From: JANXQE01 sp035651635
Lineage (GTDB): Bacteria; Verrucomicrobiota; Verrucomicrobiia; Limisphaerales; UBA8199
Reading direction: 5' to 3'
Assembly: GCA_035651635.1 (NCBI GenBank)
Contig: DASRFK010000173.1
Coordinates: forward strand, 1 to 31,864
Length of the DNA stretch: 31,864 nucleotides
Positions 1-7,092 of the stretch are shown here, piece by piece. Within the stretch, counting starts at the first letter, position 1. The number at the start of each line of letters is the position of its first letter. The notes under the pieces were generated by a model. That model was not told the origin of the DNA. It was given only the letters and a program-made list of their open reading frames with translations, and did no database searches. Made by a program: the position numbers and the translations under genes.

Positions 1-446
1 GCACCCAGTCCTCCAAGGCTGGCGGAAGCAGGAACTGTTGGCCGTAATCGGGAGCTATCGGTTGAACCATGGTGATCCGATCCTTTTGCCGGCGGTACGT
101 TCAAAAATTCCTTCAAGAAGTTTTGAGACAGTCTCAGCGCGATGTCCCTACCTCACGGGCGCTCTTTCTCGCGGTAGGGATGGCGCGCTGCGCCGTCCGC
201 GCCGCGTTCAGCGGCGCAAGGGCTGGAACGTGAACGTACCTTCTCTCGCATTTGTTCCGCCCGCTGGACGCGGGCGGGGACATCGCAGCGCGATGTCCCT
301 ACCTCATGGAATTTAGATGCGTTTGCCCTGCCCTGTACCACCTGTACCCCCCCTTCCAGATTGACTTCGAGTTTGAGTTGCAATAGTTTTTCGCTACCTC
401 CATGAAACCTGGGCCGCGCTATTGGCCCAGTTTGGCGGAGGATTGA
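1..446. other. Non-coding, hairpin-rich intergenic stretch
   Basis: I see no convincing gene here. The short open frames on both strands run through inverted repeats and have no family resemblance. The stretch holds a 21-bp exact direct repeat (135-155 and 286-306), a perfect 10-bp stem with a 3-nt loop at 277-299, a 7-bp stem at 199-217 (GCGCCGC / GCGGCGC, 5-nt loop) and an 8-bp inverted pair TCCCTACC/GGTAGGGA (145-152 / 173-180). It looks like a cluster of REP-type palindromes. A TTGACT at 361 might be a -35 box for the next gene, but no good -10 follows it. Confidence 0.6.
135..306. repeat. Paired REP-like repeat (21-bp direct repeat with hairpins)
   Basis: Positions 135-155 and 286-306 are identical over 21 bp (core GCGATGTCCCTACCTCA). 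The second copy is preceded by the reverse complement of its own core, giving a perfect stem GGGACATCGC / GCGATGTCCC at 277-286 and 290-299. The first copy lacks that partner but is followed by an inverted GGTAGGGA at 173-180. Short GC-rich palindromes in small clusters between genes are what REP/REPIN families look like. No transposase or RAYT gene is visible nearby. Confidence 0.7.
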
Positions 447-977
447 ATGTTATCCAGCGATCCAAATGATGCGCCCAACGCCTTCGATGCCTGGGCTCAA
501 GGACTAGGGGTTTCAACGCAGAGCTTCGCTCAATCAGGCGAGGACGCCGCCGCCAACGCCGGTGCCGCGGCAAAACCGACCATTTCGGTAACCGACAACG
601 GCGGCGGGAGCTTCACGGTTACCGGCTCGGGCTTTCTGCCGAATCACGGCGTCAGTGTCCGCGCGACCAATGGCGTCCAGGATATGATCTTTCCGTGGGC
701 CCAGACGACTTCCGACGGCCAGGGCGGCATTTCCTGGACCTCTCCCGGCGTCTGCGCCGTGGGCCAGGCCTTCGTGTTTTTCTCCGCAACGGACGGGAGG
801 AAGCCGACTGAAAAGGACGATACGGGAGACCTATGGAGCAATAGTGTTCAGATGTCTTGCCCGCCCCCGCCCGAGCCGGATGACCCCGATGACCCGGATG
901 ATCCACCCGATCCGTCTGATCCGCCGGCACCGGCTGACCCTCCTGCCGAGCAGTCCCAGGGTTCGGGCGGCGACTAG
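447..977 (+). CDS. Hypothetical protein with IPT/Ig-like segment and Asp/Pro-rich tail
   Basis: This is a 176-aa protein of unknown function. The start is supported by GGAGG at 436-440, about 6 nt before the ATG. Residues about 44-135 have an IPT/TIG or Ig-like look (alternating beta pattern, 'GSFTVTGSGF'), ending near a Cys that could pair with the single earlier Cys. The last ~38 residues are almost only Pro, Asp, Glu, Ser and Ala, with repeated 'DDPDDP' units, as in wall-spanning or linker tails. There is no signal peptide and no membrane helix, so secretion is uncertain. The SET-domain gene follows about 75 bp downstream on the same strand, but nothing links the two functionally. Confidence 0.7.
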   Translation: MLSSDPNDAPNAFDAWAQGLGVSTQSFAQSGEDAAANAGAAAKPTISVTDNGGGSFTVTGSGFLPNHGVSVRATNGVQDMIFPWAQTTSDGQGGISWTSPGVCAVGQAFVFFSATDGRKPTEKDDTGDLWSNSVQMSCPPPPEPDDPDDPDDPPDPSDPPAPADPPAEQSQGSGGD

Positions 978-1050
978 AATTCCGGGAGGTCCATTCTCCA
1001 ACCGCCGGCCGTATACAGAATCAATCTGGAGTCGGTACGAACCGTGTCGA

Positions 1051-1527
1051 ATGTCGGCCCAAATCCATCCCGATGATCCTTACGGCTCCGCCAGTTGGGA
1101 ACCCCATCCAGAATCGCAGGCCCAGCTGAAGCAGCAAAGCGAGCAGGGCCCACGGCTGCGAGTTGGCTCCACGAAGGCCAAAGGCCGAGGCGTGTTTGCC
1201 GGCATGCCCATTCTCGCGGGCGAAATCATCGAGGCAGTCCCGGTGATCGTGATTCCAGCCGAACAATGGCAGCAGGTGGAACCGACCGTGCTGGCGCTTT
1301 ACATCTTCAACTTCGGTCCCGAGGGAGAACACGCCGCGATCGCGCTCGGCTATGGCTCGCTGTACAACCATTCGTATTTGCCGAACGCCGAGTACAGGAA
1401 AAGTTGGGAAGAGCGTTTGATTCGATTCATCGCGTTACGCGACATCGCTCCGGGTGAAGAGATCACGGTCAATTACAATGGCACACCGGGTGACCGCAGC
1501 CCGATCTGGTTCGAAGTTTCCGAGTGA
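1051..1527 (+). CDS. SET-domain protein (putative protein lysine methyltransferase)
   Basis: A 158-aa protein that is essentially one SET domain. Seen in the sequence: 'KGRGVFA' near residues 44-50 (SET N-terminal motif), the pseudoknot motif 'YNHSYLPN' at 105-112 (Asn106-His107, which in SET enzymes contact S-adenosylmethionine) and 'GEEITVNYNG' at 135-144, with the conserved Tyr142 of the active site. The family transfers methyl groups to protein lysines. Small stand-alone bacterial members are common, but their substrates are mostly unknown. The ATG at 1051 is chosen because the open frame further upstream overlaps the previous gene and codes a low-complexity shadow of it. No clear ribosome binding site precedes 1051, so the start is uncertain. 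Confidence 0.82.
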   Translation: MSAQIHPDDPYGSASWEPHPESQAQLKQQSEQGPRLRVGSTKAKGRGVFAGMPILAGEIIEAVPVIVIPAEQWQQVEPTVLALYIFNFGPEGEHAAIALGYGSLYNHSYLPNAEYRKSWEERLIRFIALRDIAPGEEITVNYNGTPGDRSPIWFEVSE

Positions 1528-1627
1528 GTGTTTTGAAGGGGAACGAGTTCAACGGCAGGGTAGCCTTTCAACCTTCTCCCGCGCGTTCCTCGCGGGGCGA
1601 GGGAGACAGACTGCGGTGGGCACCGAG

Positions 1628-1695
1628 CGTAGCGGCGTCTCGGCAGAGCGCCGCCAATCACATTTTCAGCGGCGCTCTTCCGAGACGCCGCTACG
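1628..1695. repeat. Long imperfect palindrome between convergent genes (REPIN-like)
   Basis: The arms at 1628-1654 and 1669-1695 are reverse complements over 27 bp with one mismatch, and the loop is 14 nt. The outer part reads CGTAGCGGCGTCTCGG. It lies between the convergent SET and POT-transporter genes, so it could act as a bidirectional transcription stop, although no T-tract follows. The right arm is also the last coding stretch of the transporter gene. This is a different family from the TTGGAGTGCG palindromes at 3.1 and 24.9 kb. Confidence 0.85.
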
Positions 1696-3087
1696 AAACG
1701 ACCTTTCATATCTGAGGAGGTACGGAGAGAGGAAAATCTTGAAGAGCACAAAGACCATCCCGGAGCCGAGGGCGAACGCGGCGTGAAGCAACCAGAACCT
1801 GGGCGTGGGCCACTTTTCATACAAACCACCAACCCAGCCGACCAGGGTGTTGCACGCAAAAAACGCGAGGTAATAAAGCCCCAGGACCGTGGAATTGATT
1901 GTCGCGGGGGCGAGCTTCGCAAAAAAGGCGAGGCTCACCGGCAGGATGTGCGCGAAGGCAATGCTGTTGCTGAGATGAAAAGCCAGCGGCCAGAGCAAGC
2001 CGATCTTGCCCCCGGCGGGTTTCGAAGCTGCCGCCATAAACAGGCATAACATACCGAGCACAGAAAACGCCGAGCCGATAATGAGTTTGGTGATTTCATC
2101 GGGCTCGCGCCGGCGCTTTCCGTACCAGCGATAGAAGAGCGCCACTCCCGCAAGGAACGCCACGCTGGTGATCGAATCGAGGGTGATGAGCCAGGTGGTC
2201 GGCAGCTTTTTGCCCAGGAAAACCAGGTCGAACTGTTCGTTGGCCCAAACCAGGTACGCGTTAAAGATCTGGTTATTGGGAACAATGGCCACCGCCAGCA
2301 CGGGAATCAGAAGAATCAAGGCAACGGTAATCAGACGCTCGCTCGGGCTGAGCGGTGGACGCCGCGCGCGGGCGGACACGCCACTGCGGACGAGCTCTTC
2401 CCTCGGCAAGTACTTCTGACCCGCAATGTAAATCGAAAGCCCGAGGAGCATGCCAATTCCGGCCGCGGCAAAACCCCAATGCCAGCCCACGGTCTCCCCA
2501 AGGGTGCCGACGATCAGCGGTGTGGTAATCACGCCCGCATTGACGGCCAGGTAATAAATCTGAAACGCATCGGCGCGTCGCAAGTCTTCTGGCTTGTAGA
2601 GCGCTCCCACTTGACTGGCGAGATTACCCTTGAACATCCCGCACCCGGCGACCAGGCAGAGCAGGGCAAATAAAAACGTCTGCTCGAACGCCATCAGGAA
2701 ATGACCCAGCGCCATCGTCACCGCGCCCGCGAGCACCGTTCGCCGCTTCCCGAGAACGCGGTCCGCCAAAAACCCGCCCAGGATCGGCGTCAGGTAGACC
2801 AGCGCGGTATAAGTCCCGAAAATGGCCGAGGCCAGCGGTTGTCCTTGCAGTCCGTACAGGCGCTTAATGGGTTCAAAAAACCAGACATGTTCGATATGCC
2901 CAGGCAAGAGCAGCTCCTTGACCATGTAAAGGACCAGCAGGGTCTGCATCCCATAATAAGAGAACCGTTCCCAGGCTTCTGTGAACGCGAGATACCCGAG
3001 GCCTTTGGGGTGCCCGAGAAAAGCCCGGTCCAGTCGCCCGGAATGGTCGCCCGCAGCCGTGGAGGGCATGGCGTTTGGTGTGCTCAT
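1666..3087 (-). CDS. POT/PTR-family proton-dependent oligopeptide transporter
   Basis: A 473-aa polytopic membrane protein of the major facilitator superfamily. The ExxER proton-coupling motif of the POT family is present as E37-x-x-E40-R41 ('EAWERFSYYG') in the first helix. It is followed by 'GGFLADRVLGKRR' (MFS signature loop between helices 2 and 3), 'GCGMFKGNLASQ' and 'YYLAVNAGV', which matches the PTR2 signature region. Members import di- and tripeptides driven by protons. The length fits the family. The last nine residues ('RSGVSEERR') and the stop codon are encoded by the right arm of the 1628-1695 palindrome, so the natural C-terminus was probably replaced or extended. No clear ribosome binding site precedes the ATG. 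Confidence 0.9.
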   Translation of the reverse strand: MSTPNAMPSTAAGDHSGRLDRAFLGHPKGLGYLAFTEAWERFSYYGMQTLLVLYMVKELLLPGHIEHVWFFEPIKRLYGLQGQPLASAIFGTYTALVYLTPILGGFLADRVLGKRRTVLAGAVTMALGHFLMAFEQTFLFALLCLVAGCGMFKGNLASQVGALYKPEDLRRADAFQIYYLAVNAGVITTPLIVGTLGETVGWHWGFAAAGIGMLLGLSIYIAGQKYLPREELVRSGVSARARRPPLSPSERLITVALILLIPVLAVAIVPNNQIFNAYLVWANEQFDLVFLGKKLPTTWLITLDSITSVAFLAGVALFYRWYGKRRREPDEITKLIIGSAFSVLGMLCLFMAAASKPAGGKIGLLWPLAFHLSNSIAFAHILPVSLAFFAKLAPATINSTVLGLYYLAFFACNTLVGWVGGLYEKWPTPRFWLLHAAFALGSGMVFVLFKIFLSPYLLRYERSFRSGVSEERR

Positions 3088-3128
3088 CGGTGACGCAGTT
3101 TTTTACCGAAAAAATGGCTACACTGCGG

Positions 3129-3222
3129 AAGGCTTTGGAGTGCGCCCGCTGCGCGGCGCTTTTTGGAATTGCGCCACGTCCAAAAGCGGCGCACAGCGTC
3201 GCACTCCAAGACGCTGGCGCGC
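3129..3222. repeat. REPIN-like palindromic element, copy 1
   Basis: There are two inverted arms. The left arm (3129-3167) contains TTTGGAGTGCG and a CGGCGCTTTTTGGA end. The right arm (3179-3222) contains TCCAAAAGCGGCGCA and CGCACTCCAAGACGCTGG. Each arm has its own small GC palindrome, so the whole looks like two REP units in inverted orientation around a short spacer. A second copy with near-identical arms and a longer spacer is at 24919-25052. Here it lies between the divergent-side end of the transporter gene and the kinase gene, in a 256-bp gap with no other recognisable feature. Confidence 0.85.
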
Positions 3223-3343
3223 CCTCCTGGGCGGGTTCGTAGTCCCACTGCGCGTTTAAACCTCGAGGCGCTCCACCAAGAAGCTTCTCCGGGTTTTTCA
3301 GGACTGGCTTTGCGCTGCGAGCCTCCCACCATGCGTTTCCTGC

Positions 3344-4624
3344 TTAACCCAATGGAGTCGGTGCTTCTACCACGGGCGCTTCGAGCAGACGGGGTTTGCG
3401 TTCATGCAGCGGCAGCCAGATCCGAAAGGTAGTGCCGCGGCCGACCTGGCTTTCGAGCTCGATACGGCCCCCATGGGCCCGCACGATTCGTTGAACGATC
3501 ATCAAACCCAGCCCGGAGCCCTTCTCTTTGGTCGTAAAGAACGGCTCAAAAATCCGGTTGATTCGGTCCTGGGGAATGCCGCCACCGGTGTCCGCAACGC
3601 TGACCGACACCCCGTCGGAACCTTCGCCGGTTTGCAGCGTCAGCGTGCCGCCCTTGGTCATGGCCTGCATGGCATTCTTCACCAAATTCACCAGCACCTG
3701 TTGGATTTGGGCGGGATCGATCGGAACGATCGGCAGTTGGCGGCCCAACCGCACTTTGACGTGCAACCCGCGATTGTCCAACTCGGGCTGCAGCAACTCC
3801 AGGGTTTTGATCACCACATCGTTCAGCGGCGAAAGCTTGATCTGAGGCGGGGTTGGCCGAATGGCCTGGAGGAATTGGGTGACAATGTAATCCAGCCGGT
3901 TGATCTCCCCCTTGGCGACGCCGAGAAATTGCTCCAGTTTGCGCGCGCTTTCGGCTACGTCCAGCGACTCGTTCGGCTCGGAATTGCGGCTGCGGGCGGA
4001 CCGCGGGACCATCCGCGAGCCCGACTGCGCGCCTTCAGCGGAGGTCTTGAGCTTGCGGATCTCGCGTTCCATGAGCTGCAGGTGAATGTGGAGCGCGTTC
4101 AAGGGGTTGCCAATTTCATGAGCCACGCTGGCGGCCAGCAGGGTCAAGGCCTGCACCCGTTCGCTCTCGATGGCTTCGAAGGTTTGTTGCCGTGCTTCAG
4201 TAGCATCGTGCAGGATCAGGGCCACCCCGGAACTGCCTCCCGCCTTGCCATCCAGCGGCGCCGCATACAGCCGCACGAACCGCGGACGAGGAAAATGAAC
4301 CTCGAATTCGTGCCTCACCACGCCTTGGCCACCGGCATGATCGAAGCGCGCGATCTTCTCCCAATCCAGCTCGGGAATGAAATCGCGAATGGGCTGGCCT
4401 TCGACATCCGATTGCAACCCAAGAAAACGGGTGACCGCCTGGTTGAAGTAAAGAATCCGGCCGTCTTCATCCACGACCAGGATGCCATCTTCGATGGTAT
4501 TGAAGAGAGTTTCGAGAAAGGTTCGCTCGCTGGCCAACCGTTGGACGACATTCTGCAGGCCTTCGGCATCCAGGCGCTCGATCCGCCCTAGGACTTTGTC
4601 AAGAAAACTGGATTTGGAGGCCAC
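3344..4624 (-). CDS. PAS-domain sensor histidine kinase (cytoplasmic, NtrB-like)
   Basis: A 426-aa protein with no membrane segment. Order: an N-terminal helix (1-35), a PAS domain (about 36-145, 'DGILVVDEDGRILYFN'), a HisKA dimerisation helix with the phospho-accepting His169 in 'SVAHEIGNPLNAL', then a HATPase_c domain with N box 'LVNLVKNAMQAM' (311-322), G1 'DTGGGIP' (345-351), F box 'IFEPFFTTK' (358-366) and G2 'GSGLGL' (369-374). All catalytic motifs are intact. Between the two HisKA helices there is an extra basic/Ser-rich loop (about 197-225) that is not usual. No response regulator is adjacent, so its partner is unknown. The zinc-ribbon protein gene lies 96 bp upstream on the same strand. 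Confidence 0.92.
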   Translation of the reverse strand: MASKSSFLDKVLGRIERLDAEGLQNVVQRLASERTFLETLFNTIEDGILVVDEDGRILYFNQAVTRFLGLQSDVEGQPIRDFIPELDWEKIARFDHAGGQGVVRHEFEVHFPRPRFVRLYAAPLDGKAGGSSGVALILHDATEARQQTFEAIESERVQALTLLAASVAHEIGNPLNALHIHLQLMEREIRKLKTSAEGAQSGSRMVPRSARSRNSEPNESLDVAESARKLEQFLGVAKGEINRLDYIVTQFLQAIRPTPPQIKLSPLNDVVIKTLELLQPELDNRGLHVKVRLGRQLPIVPIDPAQIQQVLVNLVKNAMQAMTKGGTLTLQTGEGSDGVSVSVADTGGGIPQDRINRIFEPFFTTKEKGSGLGLMIVQRIVRAHGGRIELESQVGRGTTFRIWLPLHERKPRLLEAPVVEAPTPLG

Positions 4625-4720
4625 GCGGTTATATGCCCGACCGGATCGCTCGAAAGAAGCTGAGCCAGCCTGCTCGATCTCCTGACCGGCGCTTCGCGAT
4701 GGGGATGAGCCAAGCTGAGG

Positions 4721-5905
4721 TTATTGTGCCCGCCTGACTCCGTATCGCGCTTGCCAGGCGGCGTCAGCGGCCGATTGGCTGGCCGGCGTCATGGCCGGGG
4801 CGGCCTGAACGGTGGTCTCGACTGCCACGGGCGCATTGGTATTGATACTGGCTTTGAATGCGCCGGCCACAACGCTTTGGTCAGGGTCCGGCAAAGCCAG
4901 GAAAATCTTCCCGGCCACCAAGCCATCGGAAGGCTGGCCCAATTCCAGGCGCATCGCATAGCCACTGGTGAAGGATTTATATTGCGGCGCGAACTTCGGA
5001 TTGGTTTTCCAGCGTTTCGTCACTTGGGGCACACCGACCCCGGCCATGTCCTGGGAGACATTGATATTCTGCCCGCCAAGCTTCTCGCCCGCTTTCAGGT
5101 GCAGGTAGACCAAAACTTCCCGGTCCGGTGAAACGGGCTGGCCCTGAATCAGACGCAGGACCTGGGCATTGCCGAGGGGATCAACTCGCGCGGTCTGCGG
5201 AACGAAATTCGTGCCGGAGATGGACCCATTGGCCCGGCCGCTGGGAATTCTGGCTTTGGTCAAATCCAAGGTCCAGACTGCGGGCACGAGCGGCTCATTG
5301 TCCACGTTGGTTGAACCGGCGGCCATATCCCCGCCTGCGGCCACCGGGATTTCCTGCCCCACCCCACTGCGGCGCTGGCGCGGGCCCGCGCTGCGGCGGT
5401 CGATAGGCATTTTGCCGGGTTCGGTTGCATCCAAAGTTTGATACAAGTTGGCGATGTGCCCGACTTGGCCGCCGTCGGCGTTCTTGGCCGCCTCGTTGCT
5501 GGCCGTGGTTACTTTGTTTTGCATCTTGCTGACGAAGCCGTAGCCATAATAGCCGCCAACCCCGAGCACCAAAAGAGTCCCGCTCACTATCGCAACGGTG
5601 ACCAGGGGGCTCTTCTTTTTGGGCGGCGGAGGGGTCAGGTTGCGGATGGGAATGGTTCGCTGCGGGGCGCCGGCGCCCGGAGCCGAACCGGCCGAGTGCG
5701 CGGCATTGATGGCCAGCCGGGGCTCAGGGGCGGGTGGAGGCTTGGGCACCAGGGCGGCGGGGCCGGTGGCCGCGGCCGGAGCAGGCTTGGCCGGCACCGT
5801 CAGCGGATTGTTGCAGCTGGGACAATTGAGCTGGTGGCCACCCCAGAGTTCGTCGCAGGTGATGTGTTGAGAGCAGTGAGGGCAGGCGAATTTGATGTCG
5901 GCCAT
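4721..5905 (-). CDS. Zinc-ribbon single-pass membrane protein of unknown function
   Basis: A 394-aa protein that I cannot assign to a characterised family. Residues 8-31 form a zinc ribbon of the C-x2-C...C-x2-C type (Cys8, 11, 28, 31). A Pro/Ala-rich linker follows (about 38-97), then one transmembrane helix (about 101-124) after three lysines. The remaining ~270 residues are probably outside the cytoplasm, with an Ala/Gln/Thr-rich end. The topology implied is a cytoplasmic zinc ribbon and an exported C-terminal region. Proteins with this layout are frequent in Verrucomicrobiota and Planctomycetota. It could share a transcript with the histidine kinase downstream, which is inference from spacing only. 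Confidence 0.75.
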   Translation of the reverse strand: MADIKFACPHCSQHITCDELWGGHQLNCPSCNNPLTVPAKPAPAAATGPAALVPKPPPAPEPRLAINAAHSAGSAPGAGAPQRTIPIRNLTPPPPKKKSPLVTVAIVSGTLLVLGVGGYYGYGFVSKMQNKVTTASNEAAKNADGGQVGHIANLYQTLDATEPGKMPIDRRSAGPRQRRSGVGQEIPVAAGGDMAAGSTNVDNEPLVPAVWTLDLTKARIPSGRANGSISGTNFVPQTARVDPLGNAQVLRLIQGQPVSPDREVLVYLHLKAGEKLGGQNINVSQDMAGVGVPQVTKRWKTNPKFAPQYKSFTSGYAMRLELGQPSDGLVAGKIFLALPDPDQSVVAGAFKASINTNAPVAVETTVQAAPAMTPASQSAADAAWQARYGVRRAQ

Positions 5906-6114
5906 AATCGATAGCTTTTGTGGCTACCCGGCACGCCCTCGTCCAAGGAAGGAGGTGAGGAAGCGCCGGTTGTCTTAATGTACAGCATCGGCGGCCAACC
6001 GAGTCAAGCCAAACAGTCGCAATCGAGTCTTGACCCGGACTGAAAAAATGAATTCTATCGGCTCGGCGTGAGTCTCAAGTTTGGCCCGACGTGGCTTATC
6101 AACCCTATTACTTC
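5906..6114. promoter_or_regulatory. Divergent intergenic region, probable promoters both ways
   Basis: This 209-bp gap separates the divergently transcribed zinc-ribbon and ThuA-like genes, so promoters for both should lie here. On the plus strand TTGACC at 6030-6035 could serve as a -35 box, but no convincing -10 hexamer follows at the usual spacing. I see no hairpin or operator worth naming. Confidence 0.3.
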
Positions 6115-6996
6115 ATGAAAACCATCCAGTTCGCTCTATCAGGCACCCTGCTTTTGACAAGTTTTCTGGGCCTGGCCCTGCCAGGCCAGGCGGCTTCGCC
6201 CAAAAAAGTCCTCGTGGTCACCACCACCACCGGTTTCCGCCATAGCTCGATCCCTACCGCCGAAAAAATCATTGCCCAACTCGGCGAGCAAAGTGGCGCT
6301 TTCGCCGTGGATTATGCCCGGGTCGAACCCACCGACCCCCAGTTCAAGGGTCCCGACGGCAAGCCCGACATGGCCAAGGTCAACGGCGCGATTAAGGAGG
6401 TGCTGGCCGAAAAAATGAGCCCGGCCGCGTTGAAGAATTACAGCGCTGTCATCTTCGCCAACACCACCGGCGACCTGCCCTTGCCCGATAGAGACGCCTT
6501 TATTGACTGGGTAAAAGACGGCGGCGGGTTTGTCGGAATGCACGCCGCCGGCGATACTTTTCACCACTTCGAGCCGTACCTGGACATGGTCGGCGCTGAG
6601 TTCAAGAAACACGAGGCCCAGGTTGAAGTTGAGCCAATCAACCAGGACTCGGAGTGCCCGGCCTGCAAGCACTTGCCGGCCACCTGGAAGGTGTTCGATG
6701 AGATCTATCAGTTCCAGAAGTTTGAACGTCCCAAGGTTCATGGGTTGCTGACGTTGGATAAACACCCGAATAACAAGACACCGGGAGACTACCCGATTTC
6801 GTGGTGCAAACAGTTTGGCAAAGGGCGGGTATTCTACACTTCGCTGGGCCATCGGGAAGATGTCTGGGATCCGGAAGCGCCCAACCGCAAGAATCCCAAA
6901 GAAGTCGCCGAGGCCTATCAAAAGCACATTCTCGAAGGGATCAAATGGGCGATGGGTTTGGAGAAATGGGACGTCAAGCCGCAGAAAATGGAATAG
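6115..6996 (+). CDS. Secreted ThuA-like domain protein
   Basis: A 293-aa exported protein with a signal peptide at residues 1-27 ('LPGQAA' cleavage region). The rest is one ThuA-like (glutamine-amidotransferase-fold) domain: 'KVLVVTTTTGFRHSS' (31-45), 'GGGFVGMHAAGDTF' (136-149) and, near the end, 'GRVFYTSLGHREDVW', which is diagnostic of this family. ThuA-like proteins are linked with sugar (trehalose or 3-keto-sugar) metabolism, and in this phylum they often sit beside Gfo/Idh enzymes, as here. Their exact chemistry is not settled. The frame is open from a GTG at 6091, but the ATG at 6115 starts a perfect signal peptide and is preferred. There is no clear Shine-Dalgarno site. Confidence 0.88.
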   Translation: MKTIQFALSGTLLLTSFLGLALPGQAASPKKVLVVTTTTGFRHSSIPTAEKIIAQLGEQSGAFAVDYARVEPTDPQFKGPDGKPDMAKVNGAIKEVLAEKMSPAALKNYSAVIFANTTGDLPLPDRDAFIDWVKDGGGFVGMHAAGDTFHHFEPYLDMVGAEFKKHEAQVEVEPINQDSECPACKHLPATWKVFDEIYQFQKFERPKVHGLLTLDKHPNNKTPGDYPISWCKQFGKGRVFYTSLGHREDVWDPEAPNRKNPKEVAEAYQKHILEGIKWAMGLEKWDVKPQKME

Positions 6997-7092
6997 CAAA
7001 GTCCAGATCCACAGCTTGATCCCTGCCCGGTTTCTTAACAAACTGCTGGTCTGCCTGTGGCGGGATTGCGGGTGAAGCTAATTGCGTTACTT

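Noticed and set aside
38..383. Short overlapping open frames on both strands at the left edge
   Set aside because: They run through hairpin repeats, and neither has a ribosome binding site or any resemblance to a protein family.
844..1050. N-terminal extension of the SET-domain protein
   Set aside because: The extension is the +1 frame of the Asp/Pro tail of the previous gene and is Arg/Pro low-complexity. The ATG at 1051 gives a normal small SET protein.
3404..4591. 395-aa open frame on the plus strand across the histidine kinase gene
   Set aside because: It is a mirror of the kinase coding strand, common in high-GC DNA. It shows no family motif, whereas the minus-strand frame has a full set of kinase motifs.
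6139..7041. 300-aa minus-strand frame across the ThuA-like gene
   Set aside because: Antisense shadow; the plus-strand protein has a signal peptide and family motifs.
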